From the NCBI GenBank assembly GCA_963711065.1, contig CAVQCO010000006.1, forward strand, positions 806,001 to 870,000: DNA of 64,000 nucleotides, given 5' to 3'. A program made the translations under genes and the position numbers. This DNA comes from Bog-473 sp963711065. Lineage in GTDB: Bacteria; Actinomycetota; Acidimicrobiia; Acidimicrobiales; RAAP-2. Every line of letters begins with the position of its first letter. Position 1 is the stretch's first letter. Under the pieces are notes generated by a model. The model ran no database searches. It saw only the letters and a list, made by a program, of their open reading frames with translations, and had not been told where the DNA came from. Shown piece after piece: positions 1-8,472 of the stretch.

Positions 1-1
1 C

Positions 2-112
2 CTGGCCCGCGACCCGCGGCGGGCCAAGGCGCTGGCGCATCTCAACCGCTGCATGCAGGCGGCGGCGGCGTCCGCCGCCGACGCCGCGTTCGCCGACCTC
101 GGCGGCGGTTAA
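2..112 (+). CDS. C-terminal fragment of an unidentified protein
   Basis: The window opens inside an open frame that ends at TAA 110-112. Only 36 residues are visible, rich in alanine, arginine and aspartate and ending in three glycines. No motif can be recognised and no function is offered. Its stop overlaps the stop of the convergent kdpD N-terminal gene by two bases. The frame being open and alanine-rich is weak evidence in DNA this GC-rich, so it may not be a gene. Confidence 0.35.
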   Translation: MARDPRRAKALAHLNRCMQAAAASAADAAFADLGGG

Positions 113-1251
113 CCCTCGTCCGGCTCGGAGAGTCGATCGTCGGGAGCGTCGCGGCGCGCGATGACGTGCAGGTCGATGTCGTTCTCCGACGCCATGCGCA
201 GGATCTGCTGAATCACCGAGCCCCTCGTCATCGACTGCCAGCGGGTCAGCCGGGACGTTCCCAAGACGATCTGGGTGATCTGCTGGTCGACGGCCGCGGC
301 GAAGATGGTCTTGGCCACGTCGTCGCCTTCGAGGGTCTGCCACCGGCCTCCCACCGCCGCCACCAGTTCCTCGAGCTCCTTCGTGCTGGCCCGTGACGCG
401 TCGTCCCCCGAGATCACGTGCACGGCGATGAGGTCCGCCTTGATGCGGGCCGCGATGCGGGCCGCCCGCCGGATCACCGACGCGTTCCCCGGGGCGCCGG
501 TGACGGCCACCATGATCCGTTCCGTCGTCTCCCAGAGCTCGCCGGCCGCACCCTTGGAGCGCAGGAATTCGAGCAGCTCCTCCTCGGTCTCGTCGGCCAC
601 GAAGCGCAGCGACAGCTCGCGGAGCGCCACCAGGTTCTCGGCCCGGAAGAACCCGTTCAACGCCGCCGGCACCTTGTGCTCCGGGTAGATGTTCCCGTGC
701 AGCATCCGCCGGCGCAGTTGGTCCGCCGAGGAGTCGATCAGCTCGATCTGGTCAGCCCGCCGCACGACCCAGTCCGGCACCCGCTCGCGCACCCCGACAC
801 CGGTGATCCGTTCGACGGCGTCGGCCAGGGACTCGATGTGCTGGATGTTCACGGTCGAGATGACGGCGATGCCGGCATCGAGGATCTCGAGGACGTCCTC
901 CCAACGCTTCTCGTGCCGGCCCGACCCGGGCACGTTGGTGTGGGCCAGCTCGTCGATCAGTACCACCTCGGGCTTGCGGGCGACGACGGCGTCGACGTCC
1001 ATCTCCTCCCAGGACGAGTTCCGGTACTCCACCCTCTTACGCGAGACGACGGGCAGGTCTCGGATCTGCTCCACCGTGTAGGGCCGCTTGTGCGTCTCCA
1101 CGAACCCCACCACCACGTCGGCCCCGCGCTGGAACCGGCGCCATCCCTCGTCGAGCATGGCGCAGGTCTTGCCGACGCCGGCCGCCGCGCCGAGGTACAC
1201 GCGGAAGCGCCCGGTGGGCCGTACTCCCTCGTCTTCGCCGGTCTTGCTCAT
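109..1251 (-). CDS. kdpD: KdpD N-terminal half: KdpD sensor domain plus universal-stress domain, no kinase
   Basis: This 380-residue cytoplasmic protein corresponds to the front half of the K+ sensor KdpD. The Walker A motif GAAAGVGKT is at residues 21-29, followed by the family segments VGFVETHKR, LIDELAHTNVPG and STVNIQHIESL. A UspA-like domain fills about residues 235-375. In full-length KdpD (about 890 residues) these parts precede four membrane helices and the histidine kinase; here the gene stops after the Usp domain and the rest lies in the divergent gene at 1320. The two products sum to about 895 residues, so nothing seems lost. ATG 1251 is preferred over a GTG at 1290 because AAGGCGGAG sits just before it. 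The likely role is sensing K+ or turgor, and possibly cyclic di-AMP as known for some KdpD Usp domains, and acting on the separate kinase. Confidence 0.88.
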   Translation of the reverse strand: MSKTGEDEGVRPTGRFRVYLGAAAGVGKTCAMLDEGWRRFQRGADVVVGFVETHKRPYTVEQIRDLPVVSRKRVEYRNSSWEEMDVDAVVARKPEVVLIDELAHTNVPGSGRHEKRWEDVLEILDAGIAVISTVNIQHIESLADAVERITGVGVRERVPDWVVRRADQIELIDSSADQLRRRMLHGNIYPEHKVPAALNGFFRAENLVALRELSLRFVADETEEELLEFLRSKGAAGELWETTERIMVAVTGAPGNASVIRRAARIAARIKADLIAVHVISGDDASRASTKELEELVAAVGGRWQTLEGDDVAKTIFAAAVDQQITQIVLGTSRLTRWQSMTRGSVIQQILRMASENDIDLHVIARRDAPDDRLSEPDEG

Positions 1252-1289
1252 CTCCGCCTTTCGCCGGGTCCCATCAGTGCGTCGGTACA

Positions 1290-1307
1290 CTCGGAGGGCC
1301 CTCCGAG
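1290..1307. promoter_or_regulatory. Perfect 18-bp palindrome between the divergent kdpD halves
   Basis: CTCGGAGGGCCCTCCGAG reads identically on both strands, with no spacer. It lies in the 68-base gap between the two divergent kdpD genes. A TACACT hexamer at 1286-1291 could be a -10 box for the plus-strand kinase, which would place the palindrome over its start site. It is a candidate shared operator. An RNA hairpin in the kinase leader is an alternative. Confidence 0.5.
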
Positions 1308-1319
1308 GGACGGAAAGTA

Positions 1320-2867
1320 GTGACGTACGTGAGACGAAGCGGGCTGGTTACCAAGGCAACGTACCAGCGTACGGCGTTGGGGATCGTCGTCACGCTGGCC
1401 GGCCTGGGTGCGCTCCTCGCACTGCTGCTCCCCTTCCGGTCCCACCTGAGCATCGCCATCCCCGCACTGGCGTTCGTGCTGCCGGCCATGACGGGCGTGG
1501 TCATCGGCGGTTTCGTCCCCGGCGTCGTCGGCGCGCTCGCCGGCTTCCTCCTCTACGACTACTTCTTCCTCCCGCCGTACAACACCCTGACGGTGCGCTC
1601 GCCTTCCAACTGGTTCGCACTGGCCGTCTACGTCGTCGTCGTGCTCGTGGTGGCCCAGGTCGTCGCAAGCCAGCGTCAGGCGCGGGAGGAGGCGCTGCGT
1701 CGGACCGAGGAATCGGAGCGACTGTTCGAGCTGTCCCAGGCGCTCATCGGCGACCTCACCCTCGCGCAGCTCTTGACGCACATCGTCGGCACGGTGCAGA
1801 GCGTCTTCGTCCCGCGCTGGACCGCCCTCGTGCTCCCCGACGGCGGCCGCGACGCGACGGGATCCGCCGAGGTGCTGCGGGTCGCGGCCACCGCCGGCCA
1901 GGCGCTGACGGACACCGACGTGACTTCGTTGACGTCGGGGGGCGGCCAGGCGCGCTCCCTCGGGCTGGTCGACGACGTCGGACCGCGCCGGGTGTCGGTG
2001 GCGCTGGTGGTGAGCCATCGCCCAGTCGGCATGCTCGTGCTCCAGGACGTGCAGCTGGCGGAACGGGAGCGGAACCTGCTCGGCACCTTCGCCAACCAGG
2101 CCGCGCTCACCGTCGACCGGGCCCAGCTCCGCGAGCAGGCGTTGCGGACCCGCCTCCTCGAGGAGATCGACCGCTGGCGCAGAGCGCTGATGGGCGCTGC
2201 CTCGCACGACCTGCGCACGCCACTCGCCTCCATCAAGACCGCCGTCTCCAGTCTGCGCCGGGTCGAGGCCCCGCTGAGCCCGAAGGACCGGGCCGAGCTC
2301 CTGGAGCTCATCGAGCTGCAGGCGGACCGGCTGGCCCGGCTCGTGACGAACCTGCTCGACATGACCCGCATTGAGGCCGGGGCGCTCGAGCTGCGGCCGA
2401 CGACGGTCGCCTTCGACGAACTCGTCGCCGAGGCGGTGGCGTCGCTCGGCGGCTTGATGGTGCGGGGCCGCATCAGGGTCGACGCACCGAACGACCTGCC
2501 GCTACTGCACCTCGATCACGTCCTCATGAGCCAGGTCCTGGCGAACGTGCTGGAGAACGCGGAACGGCTGTCGCCGGACGACAGCGTGATCCGCGTGGCG
2601 GCGCGCACCGCACCGGGGAGCGCCGCCACGCGGGTCGAGATCGCCGTGAGCGACGACGGTCCCGGCATCGCCCGCGAGGACCGGGAGCGCGTCTTCGAGA
2701 TGTTCAGCCAGAACGGCGGTGGGGGCAGGGCGGGCCTCGGCCTGGCGATCGCGAAGGCCTTCGTGGAGGCGCACGGGGGGCTCATCTGGATCGACCCCGA
2801 CGTCGCCCGGGGTGCCCGGGTCGTCTTCACGGTGCCGGCCGAGACCCGCGTCACGGCGCCGGTCTGA
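1320..2867 (+). CDS. kdpD: KdpD C-terminal half: membrane sensor histidine kinase (DUF4118-GAF-HisKA-HATPase)
   Basis: This 515-residue kinase is the back half of KdpD. Four hydrophobic helices (about residues 18-115, DUF4118 type) lead to a GAF-like region (about 145-265). The HisKA motif ASHDLRTPLASIK follows, with the phosphorylated histidine at H296, then the ATPase boxes NVLENAERLS, DDGPGIARED and GRAGLGLAIAK. It should autophosphorylate and pass phosphate to KdpE, encoded 7 bases downstream. The start is GTG 1320 after GGGACGGAAAG. It lacks the KdpD/Usp input domains, which are encoded divergently at 109-1251, so the two proteins probably work together. It could also act as an independent kinase. 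Confidence 0.9.
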   Translation: MTYVRRSGLVTKATYQRTALGIVVTLAGLGALLALLLPFRSHLSIAIPALAFVLPAMTGVVIGGFVPGVVGALAGFLLYDYFFLPPYNTLTVRSPSNWFALAVYVVVVLVVAQVVASQRQAREEALRRTEESERLFELSQALIGDLTLAQLLTHIVGTVQSVFVPRWTALVLPDGGRDATGSAEVLRVAATAGQALTDTDVTSLTSGGGQARSLGLVDDVGPRRVSVALVVSHRPVGMLVLQDVQLAERERNLLGTFANQAALTVDRAQLREQALRTRLLEEIDRWRRALMGAASHDLRTPLASIKTAVSSLRRVEAPLSPKDRAELLELIELQADRLARLVTNLLDMTRIEAGALELRPTTVAFDELVAEAVASLGGLMVRGRIRVDAPNDLPLLHLDHVLMSQVLANVLENAERLSPDDSVIRVAARTAPGSAATRVEIAVSDDGPGIAREDRERVFEMFSQNGGGGRAGLGLAIAKAFVEAHGGLIWIDPDVARGARVVFTVPAETRVTAPV

Positions 2868-2874
2868 GCACGCC

Positions 2875-3585
2875 GTGACCAAGGTCCTCGTCGTCGACGA
2901 CGATCCCGCACTGCTCAAGGCCCTCCGGATCGGGCTGACCGCCCGCGGGGACGAGGTGCTCACCGCGCACTCGGGGACGGAGGCCGTCAACCAGGTCGCC
3001 CTCGGCGGCCCGGACCTGGTGATCCTCGACCTCGGCCTCCCCGACATGGACGGCCTGGAGGTGTGCCGCCGCATCCGGGAATTCTCCGACGTGCCCATCG
3101 TGGTGCTGTCCGCGTACGGCGACGAGCGCCGCAAGGTGGAGGCGCTCGACAGCGGGGCGGACGACTTCGTCACCAAGCCGTTCGGGATGGCCGAGCTGGA
3201 GGCCCGTCTCCGGGTGGCCCTGCGCCACGCCGCGGCGCGGCAGCGGGAGGCCGCCGAGCACCCCACCACGCTGGAGGTGGGGGACCTCGACGTCGACCTC
3301 GTCCACCACATGGCGACGCTGGCCGGCGCGCCGTTGCAGCTCACGGCGAAGGAGTTCGAGCTCCTGGCCTACCTCGCCCGCCACGCCGGCAAGGTGTGCA
3401 CCCACCACATGATCCTCAAGGACGTGTGGGGGCCCGGCTACGGCGCCGAGTCCAACTACGTGCGGGTCTACACGCACCGCCTCCGCAAGAAGATGGGGGA
3501 CGAGGAGGGCCGGCTGCTCAAGACCGTGCCCGGCATCGGTTACCAGCTCGTCCCCGACGCTCATTCGTCCTTGACGAAAGAGTAG
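2875..3585 (+). CDS. kdpE: KdpE response regulator (OmpR/PhoB family)
   Basis: This 236-residue two-component regulator is the expected partner of the kinase just upstream. The receiver domain shows the acidic pocket VVDDD near the N-terminus, the phospho-acceptor D52 in DLGLPDMDG, and lysine K101 in FVTKPF. A winged-helix DNA-binding domain occupies the last 100 residues, with LTAKEFELLAYLARHAGKV and VRVYTHRLRKKM. The start is GTG 2875, 7 bases after the kinase stop, indicating one operon. Its 3' end overlaps the convergent OB-fold gene by 25 bases. In studied bacteria KdpE activates kdpFABC at low K+; the candidate target here is the start of the minus-strand kdp operon near 8473-8489. Confidence 0.93.
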   Translation: MTKVLVVDDDPALLKALRIGLTARGDEVLTAHSGTEAVNQVALGGPDLVILDLGLPDMDGLEVCRRIREFSDVPIVVLSAYGDERRKVEALDSGADDFVTKPFGMAELEARLRVALRHAAARQREAAEHPTTLEVGDLDVDLVHHMATLAGAPLQLTAKEFELLAYLARHAGKVCTHHMILKDVWGPGYGAESNYVRVYTHRLRKKMGDEEGRLLKTVPGIGYQLVPDAHSSLTKE

Positions 3586-3836
3586 AGCGGGTTTCGCATC
3601 AGGAGCATGCCGTCCTCGAGAGCCGGCGTACCCTGGGCGACGACGCGGCGCCCCGCGGCGATCCCCGGCACGGAGGCACGCCCCACGAAGCGCAGTACCA
3701 GTGTCCCCGTGGCGTCAGTGAGGACGGCATCGGTGCGGACCCACGGCCGCTCTGTGGAGAGGACCGACTCGATCTCGCCAGCCACCACCGTCCGCCGACG
3801 CGGCACCAGCGCCGCGATAACGGTCGCTGTGCTCAC
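3561..3836 (-). CDS. Small OB-fold-like protein at the end of the kdp operon
   Basis: This 91-residue protein has an alternating beta pattern (TVVAGEIESVL, TDAVLTDATGTLVLRFVG, GRRVVAQGTPAL) that matches small actinobacterial OB-fold nucleic-acid-binding-like domains. GTG 3836 overlaps the kdpC stop in a GTGA junction, so it is translationally coupled and belongs to the kdp operon. A role with the K+ pump is inferred from position only. The same fold is common in unrelated actinobacterial contexts, so it may be a passenger. Confidence 0.7.
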   Translation of the reverse strand: MSTATVIAALVPRRRTVVAGEIESVLSTERPWVRTDAVLTDATGTLVLRFVGRASVPGIAAGRRVVAQGTPALEDGMLLMRNPLYSFVKDE

Positions 3837-4474
3837 GTCTTGAGCTTGGCCAGCGCCTCGTTCAGCTGCAGCACGTTCACGAAGGGCGATCCGAGGAAGC
3901 CGAGCGGCATGCCCTGCGTCTGCTGGTTGATCAGGCTCCGCAGTCTGGACGGCGTGATCCCCGTCGCCCGCGAGACCATGGGGATCTCCGCGTACGCGTC
4001 CTGCGGCGTGATGTCGGGGTCCAGACCGCTTCCCGACGTCGTCACCAGGTCGGGCGTCGGGTTCACGCCGCGGCTGTGCCAGTACGCCACCAGCTCCTTG
4101 GTGTAGTTGAGGAGCTCCTGCGAGCGCGGCCCCAGGTTCGTGGTGCCCGAGCCCCCGGCGACGCCGTTCGCCATCAGAGGGTTGTCGCCGGGGTGGCCGA
4201 CCGGGCTGTCACCCTTGAACTTCCCGGTGTCGGAGTACGGGCCCAGATTGTCGGGACGTCCCTGGAAGACGCAGCTGCCCAAGGGGTTACCTGGGCAGCG
4301 CGTCTGCGACCAGTCCTGGCCGATGAGCCTCGAACCGTTCGCCGTGATGGAGCCGTCTGCCTGGCCTCGGAAGAAGGCCTGGGCGACCCCGGTACCGGCG
4401 AAGGCGTAGAGGAAGCCGAAAAAGGCGGTGAAGACGACGACGGTGACGATGGAGCGACGGATGTTCGTGATCAT
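3833..4474 (-). CDS. kdpC: KdpC, K+-transporting ATPase subunit C
   Basis: This 213-residue subunit of the KdpFABC K+ pump has one N-terminal membrane helix (about residues 7-35) and a large extracytoplasmic domain. Family landmarks include FRGQADGSITANGSRLIGQ, a Y-H-S-R-G-V segment and the C-terminal VNVLQLNEAL. It stabilises the KdpA-KdpB assembly. It starts at ATG 4474, 14 bases after kdpB, and overlaps the downstream OB-fold gene by 4 bases. The length is close to the family norm (190-210), and nothing is missing. Confidence 0.95.
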   Translation of the reverse strand: MITNIRRSIVTVVVFTAFFGFLYAFAGTGVAQAFFRGQADGSITANGSRLIGQDWSQTRCPGNPLGSCVFQGRPDNLGPYSDTGKFKGDSPVGHPGDNPLMANGVAGGSGTTNLGPRSQELLNYTKELVAYWHSRGVNPTPDLVTTSGSGLDPDITPQDAYAEIPMVSRATGITPSRLRSLINQQTQGMPLGFLGSPFVNVLQLNEALAKLKT

Positions 4475-4488
4475 GTTTGGCTCGCCAA

Positions 4489-6558
4489 TCAGTAGGCGTG
4501 TAGGGCGACAAGGATGATGTCGATGAGCTTGATGAAGATGAACGGCACGATGATCCCGCCCACGCCGTAGATGAAGACGTTTCGGCGCAGGATCGCCTCG
4601 GCGGACGCCGGCCTGAACTTCACTCCTCGCAGCGCGAGCGGAATCAGTGCCACGATGACGAGGGCGTTGAAGATCACGGCCGAGAGCACTGCACTCTCCG
4701 GGCTGTGCAATTTCATGATGTTGAGCGCGTTGAGCTGCGGGTAAGTGGCCACGAACAGCGCCGGGATAATGGCGAAGTACTTGGCGATGTCGTTGGCGAT
4801 GGAGAACGTGGTCAGCGATCCCCGAGTGATCAGCAGCTGCTTGCCGATTTCGACGACGTCGATCAGCTTGGTGGGGTTGGAGTCGAGGTCGACCATGTTG
4901 CCGGCCTCCTTGGCCGCGGTCGTCCCGGTGTTCATCGCCACACCCACATCGGCCTGAGCCAGGGCCGGCGCGTCGTTGGTGCCGTCGCCGGTCATCGCCA
5001 CGAGCTTGCCGCCCTCCTGCTCGTTCCGGATGAGCTCCAACTTGGCCTCGGGAGTGGCCTCGGCCAAGAAGTCGTCGACGCCTGCCTCTTGGGCAATGGC
5101 GGCAGCGGTCAGCGGGTTGTCACCCGTGATCATGACCGTCCGGATCCCCATCTGACGCATTTCGTCGAACTTCTCCCGGATGCCCTGCTTCACAACGTCC
5201 TTGAGCTCGATCACACCGAGGATCGCCGGGCCGTCGGCGACGACGAGTGGGGTGGACCCGGCCCGTGCGATGCGATCGACGATCTCTTGGAGCCCGTCGG
5301 GCGGCGTACCCCCCTGCTCGACCGCCCAGGTCCGTACGGAATCGGCCGCACCCTTGCGGATCTGGCGGCCATCGACGTCGAGTCCAGACATCCGGGTGGT
5401 CGCCGAGAACGGGACGAACTCGTGCGAACCGACGGGCAGCTCCCGCTCGCGAATGTTGAAGCGCTCCTTGGCCAGGACCACGATGGACCTACCCTCGGGC
5501 GTCTCGTCGGCCAGCGAGGCTAGCTGGGCGGCGGAGGCCACCTCCTCTTCAGTGTGTCCGTGTGCCGGGAAGAAGGCGGACGCCATGCGGTTGCCGAGCG
5601 TGATCGTGCCGGTCTTGTCGAGCAGCAATGTCTGCACGTCGCCAGCCGCCTCGACGGCGCGTCCGCTCATGGCAAGGACGTTCCGCTGCACGAGCCGGTC
5701 CATGCCGGCGATGCCGATCGCCGAGAGGAGCGCGCCGATGGTGGTCGGGATGAGGCACACGAGCAACGACACCAAGATGACGACCGACACCGTCGCGCCC
5801 GAGTACTTCCCGAAGGCTTGCAGGGTGACCACGACGGGGATGAAGACGATGGTCAGCACGGCCAGGAGGATGGTGAGGGCGATCTCGTTCGGGGTCCTCT
5901 GCCGGTTGGCCCCCTCGACCAGGGTGATCATGCGGTCGAGGAAGGTCTGCCCGCGCTCGGCAGTGATCCGCACCACGATGCGGTCGGAGAGCACGCGTGT
6001 CCCCCCCGTGACGGCAGAGCGATCACCCCCGGACTCACGGATGACGGGTGCCGACTCCCCGGTGATGGCCGACTCGTCCACCGAGGCGATGCCCTCGACG
6101 ATCTCACCGTCCGAGGGGATGAGGTCGCCCGCCTCGCACACGACGAGGTCCCCCTTTGCAAGATCCGCGGCGGCCACCCGCTCCTCGGTGCCGTTCGGCC
6201 CCAGACGACGAGCTTCGGTCTCGGCGCGCATCCGTCGCAGGGTGTCCGCCTGGGCCTTGCCCCGCCCTTCCGCCATGGCCTCGGCGAAGTTGGCGAACAT
6301 CACCGTGAGGAAGAGCCACACGGTGATGGACCAGTCGAACACGCTGGGATGCGCTATCGACTCGATGAGCGTCACGACGGTGCCAACCAGCACGACGAAC
6401 ATGACCGGGTTCTTGATCTGCACCCGAGGGTCGAGCTTCTTGAAGGCATCGACGAGGGCTCGGCCCATGATCTGACGGTCGAAGAGGCTCCGAGACCCCG
6501 CGACGCCGTGTGGCAGGTCGCTTGGCTGGGATTGCGGTTGGGTGGTCACCGTGGTCAT
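4489..6558 (-). CDS. kdpB: KdpB, P-type ATPase catalytic subunit of the K+ pump
   Basis: This is the 689-residue energy-coupling subunit. The phosphorylation motif DKTGT starts at D314. The actuator motif TGES is at residues 166-169 and includes the serine that is phosphorylated to inhibit E. coli KdpB. The hinge GDGTNDAPALAQADVG and the KdpB-specific MNTGTTAAKEAGNMVDLDSNPTKL region follow, with membrane helices at both ends. The start codon overlaps the kdpA stop by one base (TAATG), so translation is coupled. All key residues are present, and it should be an active pump subunit. Confidence 0.97.
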   Translation of the reverse strand: MTTVTTQPQSQPSDLPHGVAGSRSLFDRQIMGRALVDAFKKLDPRVQIKNPVMFVVLVGTVVTLIESIAHPSVFDWSITVWLFLTVMFANFAEAMAEGRGKAQADTLRRMRAETEARRLGPNGTEERVAAADLAKGDLVVCEAGDLIPSDGEIVEGIASVDESAITGESAPVIRESGGDRSAVTGGTRVLSDRIVVRITAERGQTFLDRMITLVEGANRQRTPNEIALTILLAVLTIVFIPVVVTLQAFGKYSGATVSVVILVSLLVCLIPTTIGALLSAIGIAGMDRLVQRNVLAMSGRAVEAAGDVQTLLLDKTGTITLGNRMASAFFPAHGHTEEEVASAAQLASLADETPEGRSIVVLAKERFNIRERELPVGSHEFVPFSATTRMSGLDVDGRQIRKGAADSVRTWAVEQGGTPPDGLQEIVDRIARAGSTPLVVADGPAILGVIELKDVVKQGIREKFDEMRQMGIRTVMITGDNPLTAAAIAQEAGVDDFLAEATPEAKLELIRNEQEGGKLVAMTGDGTNDAPALAQADVGVAMNTGTTAAKEAGNMVDLDSNPTKLIDVVEIGKQLLITRGSLTTFSIANDIAKYFAIIPALFVATYPQLNALNIMKLHSPESAVLSAVIFNALVIVALIPLALRGVKFRPASAEAILRRNVFIYGVGGIIVPFIFIKLIDIILVALHAY

Positions 6559-8246
6559 TAGAAGAACTTTCCGTGACTGAGCTGCTCGACGATCGGGCCG
6601 AGCGAGACGGCAGGGAAGAAGGTGAGGCCGCCGATGATGATGATGACGCCGATGGTCAGCCCGACGAACATGCCGTTGTCGGTGCGGAACGTCCCGAGCG
6701 ATGCGGGGACGGTGTTCTTGGCGGCCAGGACGCCTCCCAGCGCGAGGGCCGGGATCATGATCCCGAAGCGGCCGATCAGCATGTCGATGGCACCGACGAT
6801 GTTGTAGAAGGCGGTGTTGCCGGTCAGTCCAGCCATGGCCGACCCGTTGTTGTTGCCCTGCGACGTGAGGGCGTAGAGGATCTCGCTGAATCCGTGAGGA
6901 CCGGCGTTCAGCGGGCCGGCCCGCCCGGCATGGAGCGACACCGCGATGGCCGTGACCACCAGCACGGTGACCGGCATCACCACCGCGGCCAGGCCGGCCA
7001 GCTTCACCTCCCGGGCCTGGATTTTCTTGCCCAGGTACTCGGGTGTTCGCCCGATCATGAGGCCACCGATGAACACGGCGATGACGGCATAGATGAGAAT
7101 GGTGTAGAGGCCGCTGCCCGTCCCGCCCGGGGTCACCTCACCGAGCATCATGCCGGTCATCGGGCCGAAGCCACCCATGGGGTTGTAGGAGTCGGTGGCG
7201 CTGTCCACTGCGCCATCAGAGGTCTGGGTCATCGACACGTTGAACAGGGCGCTGGTCGTGTCGCCGAAATAGGAGTTCTTGCCATTGGTGTTGCCCACGG
7301 TGGAGTGCACGCCGGCCGTCGCGATGGCCGGGTTGTTCTGGTGCTCGGCGTAGGCGGTGAAGCCGACCCAGGTGCCGAAGATCAGGACCATGGCGATCAA
7401 CAGTGCGACGCCGTGGCGGATGCTCCCGACCATCTTGCCGAAGGTGTACGTCAGTGCAAACGGGATGGACAGCGTGAGCCAGATGTAGATGAAGTTGGTG
7501 AGCGCCGTCGGGTTCTCGAAGGGGTGGCCCAGGTCGACGTTGAAGAACCCGCCTCCGTTCGTGCCCAGCTGCATGATCGGCCCCATGAAGCCCGCAGGCC
7601 CCCGCGGGATGGTCTGCGTGACGCCGTTCATCGCGTTGTGGATCGACACGGGCCCGGCCAGGGTCTGCACCGCGCCCAAGGCGACCATCACGATGCCGGC
7701 CAGGAAGGCGATGGGGAGCAGGATGTAGAGGCTGCAGCGGGTCATGTCGACCCAGAAGTTGCCGATGGTGGGCGAGTTCCGGCGCGAGAAGCCCCGGGTT
7801 ACGGCGATGGCAACGGCGATGCCGACGGCCGCGCTCACAAACTGCTGCACCGTGAGCACGCCGATCTGCGAGAAGTACGACATGGTCGTCTCGCCGCCGT
7901 AGTTCTGCCAGTTCGTGTTCGTCATGAACGACACGATTGTGTTGAAGTCGAGCGCCTGTGTCACGGCCCCGAAGTGCTGCGGATTAAGCGGCAGCGACCC
8001 CTGGATCCGCATGAGGACGTAGCCGACGACGAGGAAGACACCGGAGAAGATGACGGTGGAGCCGGCGTAGCGCTTCCAGGACTGCTCCTTTTCGGGTCCG
8101 GTCCCCAGGAGTCGGTAGAAGGGTCGCTCCAGCCAGGCCAGATAGGTCACGCGGCCGTCGAAGACGGCGGCCATGTACGACCCCAGGTACCGCCAGGCGA
8201 GACCCAGCGTGACGATCAGGAGGACGATGGTCCAGAAGAAGCCCAC
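6558..8246 (-). CDS. kdpA: KdpA, K+-binding and channel-like subunit
   Basis: This 562-residue integral membrane protein is the K+ selectivity subunit of KdpFABC and belongs to the SKT channel-like superfamily. About ten hydrophobic helices are visible, with glycine-rich pore loops such as GTNGGGFFNVD and SQGNNNGSAMAG. It starts at GTG 8246, one base after the kdpF stop, and overlaps kdpB. The length matches E. coli KdpA (557). The operon order F-A-B-C is canonical. Confidence 0.96.
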   Translation of the reverse strand: MGFFWTIVLLIVTLGLAWRYLGSYMAAVFDGRVTYLAWLERPFYRLLGTGPEKEQSWKRYAGSTVIFSGVFLVVGYVLMRIQGSLPLNPQHFGAVTQALDFNTIVSFMTNTNWQNYGGETTMSYFSQIGVLTVQQFVSAAVGIAVAIAVTRGFSRRNSPTIGNFWVDMTRCSLYILLPIAFLAGIVMVALGAVQTLAGPVSIHNAMNGVTQTIPRGPAGFMGPIMQLGTNGGGFFNVDLGHPFENPTALTNFIYIWLTLSIPFALTYTFGKMVGSIRHGVALLIAMVLIFGTWVGFTAYAEHQNNPAIATAGVHSTVGNTNGKNSYFGDTTSALFNVSMTQTSDGAVDSATDSYNPMGGFGPMTGMMLGEVTPGGTGSGLYTILIYAVIAVFIGGLMIGRTPEYLGKKIQAREVKLAGLAAVVMPVTVLVVTAIAVSLHAGRAGPLNAGPHGFSEILYALTSQGNNNGSAMAGLTGNTAFYNIVGAIDMLIGRFGIMIPALALGGVLAAKNTVPASLGTFRTDNGMFVGLTIGVIIIIGGLTFFPAVSLGPIVEQLSHGKFF

Positions 8247-8247
8247 G

Positions 8248-8337
8248 TCAGAACCACTCGGGCTTGAACATGGCGATGCCCAGGTAGATGAACATCACGA
8301 TTGAGATGCCGAGGAGGAGGCCCTGAACCCAGGTCAT
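8248..8337 (-). CDS. kdpF: KdpF, small stabilising subunit of the K+ pump
   Basis: This 29-residue single-helix peptide begins MTWVQGLLLG and ends in the KdpF-like FKPEWF. It lies immediately before kdpA, one base away, and its start overlaps the stop of an even smaller upstream frame (ATGA). KdpF is known to stabilise the KdpABC complex. Its size, single helix and charged-aromatic tail fit the family well. Confidence 0.88.
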   Translation of the reverse strand: MTWVQGLLLGISIVMFIYLGIAMFKPEWF

Positions 8338-8417
8338 ACCCGCTCCAGGCACCAGATGAGGCCCAGGAACGCTGCGACGAACGCGACGAACCCCAGTACC
8401 GCGAGGAAGTCAGCCAT
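8334..8417 (-). CDS. 27-residue single-pass membrane peptide, first gene of the kdp operon
   Basis: A minus-strand frame starts at ATG 8417 (MADFLAVLGF) and ends LIWCLERV. Nearly the whole peptide is one hydrophobic helix, finishing with Cys-Leu-Glu-Arg. Its TGA overlaps the kdpF ATG by 4 bases (ATGA), so it is probably translated and coupled to kdpF. I believe similar tiny frames ending in Cys-(Asp/Glu)-Arg occur before kdpF in other bacteria, but they are usually left unannotated. No function is known to me; an assembly or regulatory role for the pump is a guess. Confidence 0.62.
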   Translation of the reverse strand: MADFLAVLGFVAFVAAFLGLIWCLERV

Positions 8418-8472
8418 GGGCGCCATGCTGGCGGGAACCGCATCAACGCAAAGTGAACAGCGGCGATTGCTC

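Noticed and set aside
109..1251. kdpD N-terminal half as a pseudogene
   Set aside because: The frame is intact, has start and stop signals, ends at a domain boundary, and its missing half is present next door.
6510..8267. Long open frame (585 codons) antisense to kdpA
   Set aside because: It is a composition shadow: low complexity, rich in Asp/Gly/His/Arg, with no domain. The kdpA strand encodes a canonical protein.
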